DNA of 11,600 bases from an uncultured Flavobacteriales bacterium. GTDB lineage: Bacteria > Bacteroidota > Bacteroidia > Flavobacteriales > Crocinitomicaceae. Of the stretch, positions 7,834 through 11,600 are shown one piece after another (positions within the stretch are counted from its first letter, which is position 1; every line of letters starts with the position of its first letter). The position numbers and the translations under genes were made by a program. The notes under the pieces were generated by a model. It saw only the letters and a program-made list of their open reading frames with translations. It had not been told where the DNA came from and did no database searches. The stretch lies in the NCBI GenBank assembly GCA_946886545.1, contig CAMPIU010000053.1:1-11600 (forward strand), read 5' to 3'.

Positions 7834-9294
7834 ATGCAAAAACTGTTTTTAAGAGGATTAGGCATTACGCTGTTATTGAATTTACTGGTTAAGCCCGCTA
7901 CCATTTTCATGGTGGATATTAAAATGCAAAATGAATTGGGTCTCGATTCATACGGCATTTTTCAAACTATGCTCAATTTTACCTTTTTGTTTTCCATGTT
8001 ACTGGATATGGGAATCACTAATTTCATGACAAGGATGATCGCGCAGCATCCGCACATGATCCATAAATACAGCAATCGCTTATTTACTTTCCGGCTCATT
8101 TTAGTACTGGTTTATATTCTATGGACTGTTTCCCTGTTTTTCATTTTAAGGTTTTCGTTTGAATGGCTTTGGGTACTTGGTTTGTTAATCATGCACCAGA
8201 TTAGTATCATAACCGTAAACTATGTGAGAGCTTATACCGGCGGTTTATTGAAATTTGGATTGGATGCAGTTTTATCGGTCGTTGAAAGATCCGTATACTT
8301 TGTTTTTGGAAGCGTCCTGATCTATACAACATTCATTGAACCACTGACTTTACAGTGGTTTGCCATCATTTTTGTAGGTTCTTCCACCATTTCATTAATT
8401 GTCGCAACCATTATTTATTTACGGATCGTAGCACTACCGAAGCTGCATTGGGATTCTGATTTTTTCAAAGCCATTTTCAGGCAATCCTATCCTTACGCTA
8501 TTTTGGTGATTATTATGATGCTTACTTCCCGCTTGGACGCCGTGTTTTTAGAAAAATTGCATCCTGAAGGCACTGTTCAGGTATCGTATTATACACAAAG
8601 CTTCAGATTACTTGATGCGTGCTGGATGTTTGCTGTATTGTTCGGAAGTATTTTATTACCTGTTTTTTCGCGCGTATTGAAAGACAATGGTTCGACAACA
8701 GGAATTATGACCAGCGCATTAAATATTTTGTTTTCAGGAGGAATCCTGATGATCACATTGACTATCGGAATCAAAGAATTCTTATTTGACAAATTGTATG
8801 ATGAGGCCAATTGGTATTCATACAATGCCTGGATTTTCCACTCGATTACCTTCATTCCGATGTGTTTTACAGTTGTATTCGGAACCTTGCTGACTGCAAA
8901 CGGATCACTTCGCATTTTGAATCAGATTGCTTTCCTTTCCTTGGTTACCATGTCGATTCTGAATGTACTCTTAATCCCGTTCTTCGGAGCGGTTGGTGCA
9001 GCAATTGCATCATTGGTTGCACAATCAACATTAGGAGTTCTTCAATACCTGGTTGTCCGTTACAAGATGAAACACCGTTTGGCATCAAATACCTGGCTAA
9101 AGTTAATAGTACTAAGTGTCTTAATGGTTGTTGCAATGTTCCTGGAAATCAAGTTTCAATGGAATCAATTGTACTATGCTTTTGGAATCGGATTACTTTG
9201 GATTCTTCTCGTTTTCGGACTGAAAATTATTGATTTGGTTCAGGTGCTTAAAATGCTGAATAGTAAGGGAGATTCGGTGGTAGTTGAAGATTAA
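7834..9294 (+). CDS. Polysaccharide biosynthesis flippase (Wzx/MOP superfamily)
   Basis: Inner-membrane protein of 486 residues with about 12-14 hydrophobic segments and no signal peptide, the size and layout of Wzx-type oligosaccharide flippases of the MATE/MOP superfamily. The first segments read LGITLLLNLLVKPATIFMV, then ELGLDSYGIFQTMLNFTFLF and SMLLDMGITNFMTRMI, the usual start (Y/F-G-x-F and D-x-G pattern) of this family. Midway, YAILVIIMMLTSRLDAVFLE is the equivalent start of the second half. It would move an undecaprenyl-linked glycan to the periplasmic side. It follows the FkbM gene by 9 bases. No Wzy polymerase is adjacent, so either polymerisation is encoded elsewhere or the exported unit is a single oligosaccharide. 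The cargo cannot be predicted. Confidence 0.9.
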   Translation: MQKLFLRGLGITLLLNLLVKPATIFMVDIKMQNELGLDSYGIFQTMLNFTFLFSMLLDMGITNFMTRMIAQHPHMIHKYSNRLFTFRLILVLVYILWTVSLFFILRFSFEWLWVLGLLIMHQISIITVNYVRAYTGGLLKFGLDAVLSVVERSVYFVFGSVLIYTTFIEPLTLQWFAIIFVGSSTISLIVATIIYLRIVALPKLHWDSDFFKAIFRQSYPYAILVIIMMLTSRLDAVFLEKLHPEGTVQVSYYTQSFRLLDACWMFAVLFGSILLPVFSRVLKDNGSTTGIMTSALNILFSGGILMITLTIGIKEFLFDKLYDEANWYSYNAWIFHSITFIPMCFTVVFGTLLTANGSLRILNQIAFLSLVTMSILNVLLIPFFGAVGAAIASLVAQSTLGVLQYLVVRYKMKHRLASNTWLKLIVLSVLMVVAMFLEIKFQWNQLYYAFGIGLLWILLVFGLKIIDLVQVLKMLNSKGDSVVVED

Positions 9295-9346
9295 AGACTT
9301 GTCAACAGCTTTCAGGTTAATCCATCACTTGGTTTCGTTTCCCAAT

Positions 9347-9354
9347 TACTTTCG
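9347..9354 (+). promoter_or_regulatory. -7-like box (TACTTTCG) in the galE upstream region
   Basis: TACTTTCG, one mismatch from TAnnTTTG, with a TTG at 9329-9331 fifteen bases upstream (slightly closer than the usual 17-23). Start of transcription near 9358 would place the palindrome 9361-9374 at the very 5' end of the galE leader. It competes with the box at 9389-9396. Confidence 0.35.
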
Positions 9355-9360
9355 CACTAA

Positions 9361-9374
9361 TCCGCCATGGCGGA
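9361..9374. repeat. Perfect 14-base palindrome TCCGCCATGGCGGA upstream of galE
   Basis: Self-complementary over 14 bases. As RNA it gives a 5-bp GC-rich stem with a CATG loop, followed 6-7 bases later by CTTTTTCTT, so it may be a weak terminator for the flippase operon (stop at 9294). As DNA it could be an operator or a methylase/restriction site. The ATG inside it is in frame with galE but is not the likely start. Confidence 0.5.
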
Positions 9375-9388
9375 GTATCTCTTTTTCT

Positions 9389-9396
9389 TATCTTTA
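9389..9396 (+). promoter_or_regulatory. -7-like box (TATCTTTA) 6 bases before the galE ATG
   Basis: TATCTTTA matches TAnnTTTG except at the last base and is separated from the ATG at 9403 by CGTTGC. The spacing resembles the boxes before the LETM1-like gene and mreC, favouring a nearly leaderless galE transcript. No -33 element is evident. Confidence 0.4.
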
Positions 9397-9402
9397 CGTT
9401 GC

Positions 9403-10428
9403 ATGATTGAAAATAAAGAAATTCTTGTTACCGGCGGAACGGGTTTTATCGGCTCACATACCATTGTAGAGCTGTTTGAATTGGGTTACACTCCAATTGT
9501 TTTGGATAATTGCTCTAATTCCAGTCCGTCAATTATTAAGCAGATCACTTTAATTACCGGGAAAGAATGCATTTTTTACCGGGGTGATATGCGGGATAAA
9601 GCATTCCTGAAGTCGGTTTTCACTAAACATAAAATAGTCGGGGTAATTCATTTTGCAGCATTTAAAGCTGTGGCCGAATCAGTGGAAAAACCCCTACACT
9701 ATTACGATAATAACCTGCTTGCACTCATCAATTTATTGAGTTGCATGGAAGAATTCAAGGTGAATAAAATTGTTTTCTCTTCCTCGTGCACAGTTTATGG
9801 AGTGGAAAACAGCCTGGAACCATTGACGGAAAGTATGCCGGTTGGAAAACCGAATTCTCCTTATGGATGGACCAAATGGATGGGAGAACAAATACTTATC
9901 GATATTGCAGGGAAAACTGCTTTAAGACCGATCTTTTTGCGTTACTTCAATCCGATTGGAGCTCATGAAAGCGGAAAGCTGGGCGAATTACCGCTTGGAC
10001 CTCCGAACAATGTACTTCCCTATATCACACAAACAGCGGCCGGTTTGAGAAAAGAACTCACGATTTTCGGGAAGGATTATGACACCCCGGATGGAACCTG
10101 CGTGAGAGATTATATTCATGTGACGGACATTGCTAAGGCGCATGTAAAAGCGTTAACTTATGACTCCGGTTCACCTTACGATGTTTTTAATCTTGGAACA
10201 GGAAAAGGCACTTCTGTCCTTCAATTAGTCCAACTATTTGAAAAGATTACCGGTAAACCCCTGAATTATCAATTCGGACCACGGAGACCAGGAGATGTAG
10301 ATGCTTTGTTTGCAGATGTTTCAAAGGCAAAGAAATTTTTAAACTGGAATACCGAAAGAACCATCGAAGATGCTATTTTAGATGCTTGGAAATGGGAACA
10401 ATATCGCTTGGAAAATGAAATTTCTTAA
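9403..10428 (+). CDS. galE: UDP-glucose 4-epimerase (possibly also acting on N-acetylated sugars)
   Basis: Cytoplasmic NAD-dependent extended SDR epimerase of 341 residues that interconverts UDP-glucose and UDP-galactose at C4. Visible motifs: NAD-binding VTGGTGFIGSHT (9-20), FAAFKAV (84-90), the catalytic serine region FSSSCTVYG (125-133, S128), catalytic Y154 and K158 in SPYGWTK, and RYFNPIGAHESGKLGE (180-195). Length equals bacterial GalE (about 338). By eye, the residue aligned with the E. coli gate Tyr299 is L302 in GDVDALFAD, so the substrate range may differ. The start at 9403 is chosen because GalE proteins begin only a few residues before the ILVTGG strand; an in-frame ATG at 9367 adds 12 unrelated residues. 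It supplies a galactose-type donor for the glycan genes on its left and overlaps the next gene by 14 bases. Confidence 0.93.
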   Translation: MIENKEILVTGGTGFIGSHTIVELFELGYTPIVLDNCSNSSPSIIKQITLITGKECIFYRGDMRDKAFLKSVFTKHKIVGVIHFAAFKAVAESVEKPLHYYDNNLLALINLLSCMEEFKVNKIVFSSSCTVYGVENSLEPLTESMPVGKPNSPYGWTKWMGEQILIDIAGKTALRPIFLRYFNPIGAHESGKLGELPLGPPNNVLPYITQTAAGLRKELTIFGKDYDTPDGTCVRDYIHVTDIAKAHVKALTYDSGSPYDVFNLGTGKGTSVLQLVQLFEKITGKPLNYQFGPRRPGDVDALFADVSKAKKFLNWNTERTIEDAILDAWKWEQYRLENEIS

Positions 10429-11155
10429 ACTATTAGCAGTCTTTCTTTTGATTTCTTTTCACGGGTTGGCACAACCACATGGGAAGGACTCTAATTTGGT
10501 TTCCAGGCACCGCCCGGGAATTTTTTGGTATAACACAGGCTGGAGACCGGCTAAACCCGGGAAGTTAAGAAAATACGACCGTCTGATCCTCGATGTTACT
10601 TATAATCAATTATTGAAATCCGGGAGCGTTCAGTCGAATCCATGGAGATCATTTGGCTGTAACGTCAATACCATGTGGGATATTCCGATCACCAACGGAA
10701 ATACCGTTTCTTTCGGAATAGGATTGGCATATAAATATCAGAAAACAGGCCCGAAAGGATTATTCTTTGCCGATAGCACAAACTCATATACCCGCTATTA
10801 TGCTGATTCGAGTTACGCAGACTATCGCAAAAACACCTTCGGTAACCATATTTTGGCAATCCCTTTAGAATTCCGGTTCAGAAGCCCCAAATGGCAGCAT
10901 TTTAAAATGCATTTCGGAGGATCGATCGGTTACAGACTTCAGACTTTTCAAAAAGTATGGCCCGAAGGCAAACACAAAGGAACGAAAGATGCCGATTTAC
11001 CGGATAGAAATCCCTTGGTTTATGGTGTTCACATGCGGGTTGGTATTCGAAATTGGGCTTTGTTTGCGGATTATACATTGGCTCCTCAATTTAAGGGTGG
11101 TAAGAGTGATAAAATCAATGCGTTAGCTTTTGGTGTATCACTTTCAATTTTTTAA
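10415..11155 (+). CDS. Outer-membrane beta-barrel protein, function unknown
   Basis: Predicted outer-membrane protein of 246 residues. The signal peptide is residues 1-20 (MKFLKLLAVFLLISFHGLAQ, cleavage after LAQ). The mature part has alternating hydrophobic/aromatic strands, such as LILDVTYNQLL, TVSFGIGLAYKYQ, ILAIPLEFRFR, MHFGGSIGYRLQTF, NWALFADYTLAPQF and a final NALAFGVSLSIF ending in Phe, as expected for a barrel recognised by the BAM machinery. It resembles the porin-family/PorT-like barrels common in Bacteroidota (8-10 strands), but I do not recognise a specific family member. The start at 10415 is set by the signal peptide; the longer frame to 10382 lies inside galE and adds 11 non-signal residues. 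The 14-base overlap with galE suggests co-transcription. There is no clear terminator after it. Confidence 0.8.
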   Translation: MKFLKLLAVFLLISFHGLAQPHGKDSNLVSRHRPGIFWYNTGWRPAKPGKLRKYDRLILDVTYNQLLKSGSVQSNPWRSFGCNVNTMWDIPITNGNTVSFGIGLAYKYQKTGPKGLFFADSTNSYTRYYADSSYADYRKNTFGNHILAIPLEFRFRSPKWQHFKMHFGGSIGYRLQTFQKVWPEGKHKGTKDADLPDRNPLVYGVHMRVGIRNWALFADYTLAPQFKGGKSDKINALAFGVSLSIF

Positions 11156-11208
11156 TTACATTGTCAAATAAAAATTCATTTCACTCTTCGGAAAATCGTT
11201 TATCTAAC

Positions 11209-11216
11209 TAATTTTG
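11209..11216 (+). promoter_or_regulatory. -7 promoter box (TAATTTTG), 4 bases before the mreC ATG
   Basis: Exact TAnnTTTG match with only TGGC before the ATG at 11221, the same spacing as for the gene at 2381. It predicts an independent and nearly leaderless mreC transcript. The -33 region (about 11185-11191) has CTTCG rather than TTG. Confidence 0.6.
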
Positions 11217-11220
11217 TGGC

Positions 11221-11600
11221 ATGCGCAATTTGATTGCTTTCTTCAAACGATTTCAGATCTTTTTGGTCTTTGTGTTACTACAAATTGTAGCACTTTCTGC
11301 ATATATCCAATATTCTGAGTTTGCGCGTCTTCAAGTTTTTTCAAGTGCTTCCAGAATAAATGGCGGACTTTTTGAAGTCAGGAATTCCATTACCAAGCAT
11401 TTCAATCTGGAGGGGACCAATAGAAAGCTGGGATGGGAAAATGCCCGTTTAAGAGAAAAATTAAAAATTTCCAACTATAAAGTAGATCGTGACACGATTA
11501 TACTTGAAGACACCAACTATCGGCAACACTATTTGTATATATCAGAGACAGTAATTAACAACACTTATGATAAGCGAAACAATTACATGACGATTGACAT
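11221..11600 (+). CDS. mreC: Rod shape-determining protein MreC, 5' part (runs off the right edge)
   Basis: The open frame from ATG 11221 continues without a stop to the window edge: 126 codons, N-terminus MRNLIAFFKRFQIFLVFVLL. This is the Bacteroidota form of MreC, the periplasmic scaffold of the elongasome that links MreB/MreD and the PBP2-RodA synthase. A short cytoplasmic tail is followed by one membrane segment (about 11-29), a helical region with coiled-coil character containing NRKLGWENARLREKLK (67-82), then YLYISETVINNTYDKRNNYM (104-123), which opens the beta-sandwich domain (family pattern: a-x-V-I-N-N-s-x-n-k-x-x-N-Y-I/M-T). Full-length relatives are about 270-290 residues. No mreB is immediately upstream; an outer-membrane barrel gene occupies that place, and mreC has its own promoter box. 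Confidence 0.92.
   Translation, partial: MRNLIAFFKRFQIFLVFVLLQIVALSAYIQYSEFARLQVFSSASRINGGLFEVRNSITKHFNLEGTNRKLGWENARLREKLKISNYKVDRDTIILEDTNYRQHYLYISETVINNTYDKRNNYMTID

Noticed and set aside
8811..9233. 140-codon plus-strand frame inside the flippase gene
   Set aside because: It is an out-of-frame shadow of a clear membrane protein, rich in Cys and without family features.
1..11600. CRISPR arrays, tRNA/rRNA genes, insertion sequences or prophage parts
   Set aside because: No regularly spaced direct repeats, no tRNA cloverleaf-like sequence, and no transposase or integrase motif seen on either strand.

Overview
The window reads as a chromosomal segment of a member of the Bacteroidota, most likely order Flavobacteriales. 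The evidence is: a secreted metalloprotease ending in a type IX secretion (T9SS) type A sorting domain; promoter boxes of the TAnnTTTG type used by the Bacteroidota primary sigma factor; almost no Shine-Dalgarno sequences; a LETM1-like cytoplasmic protein of a kind I associate with flavobacteria; and a Bacteroidota-type mreC. Crocinitomicaceae or Fluviicola relatives are a guess only. Coding density is high and no gap reaches 300 bases. I see no tRNA, rRNA, CRISPR array, transposase or integrase.

Layout. (1) 1-2254: a palindromic hairpin, then a minus-strand secreted M43-type zinc metalloprotease. (2) 2381-4767: a plus-strand pair, a LETM1-like/TerB-like protein and an acyltransferase-3 membrane protein, joined by an ATGA overlap. 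(3) 4770-4801: a second hairpin that almost fills the 38-base gap between convergent genes. (4) 4806-6874: a minus-strand pair, a GT4 glycosyltransferase followed by a TM1410/GH114-like lipoprotein, again with an ATGA overlap. (5) 7096-9294: a divergent plus-strand pair, an FkbM methyltransferase and a polysaccharide flippase. (6) 9403-11155: galE, then an outer-membrane beta-barrel protein overlapping it by 14 bases. (7) 11221 to the right edge: the 5' part of mreC, which has no stop codon inside the window.

How the genes fit together. Regions 3628-4767 and 4806-10428 look like an accessory surface-glycan neighbourhood. It has a sugar-nucleotide epimerase (GalE), one glycosyltransferase, a methyltransferase and an O-acyltransferase that could decorate a glycan, a flippase that would move the lipid-linked product across the inner membrane, and a lipoprotein related to alpha-1,4-polygalactosaminidases. 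No Wzy polymerase, initiating transferase or chain-length regulator is visible, so the pathway must be completed elsewhere. The right end moves into the cell-shape (Mre) locus.

The most interesting non-coding observations are two. The hairpins at 1-32 and 4770-4801 are copies of one 32-base palindromic repeat that differ by paired, structure-preserving changes. Several genes also carry a promoter -7 box only 4-6 bases before the ATG, which predicts leaderless or nearly leaderless transcripts. I did not find a convincing wholly new system. The best candidates for novelty are the hairpin family, the GT4/GH114-like pair and the LETM1-like/acyltransferase pair.
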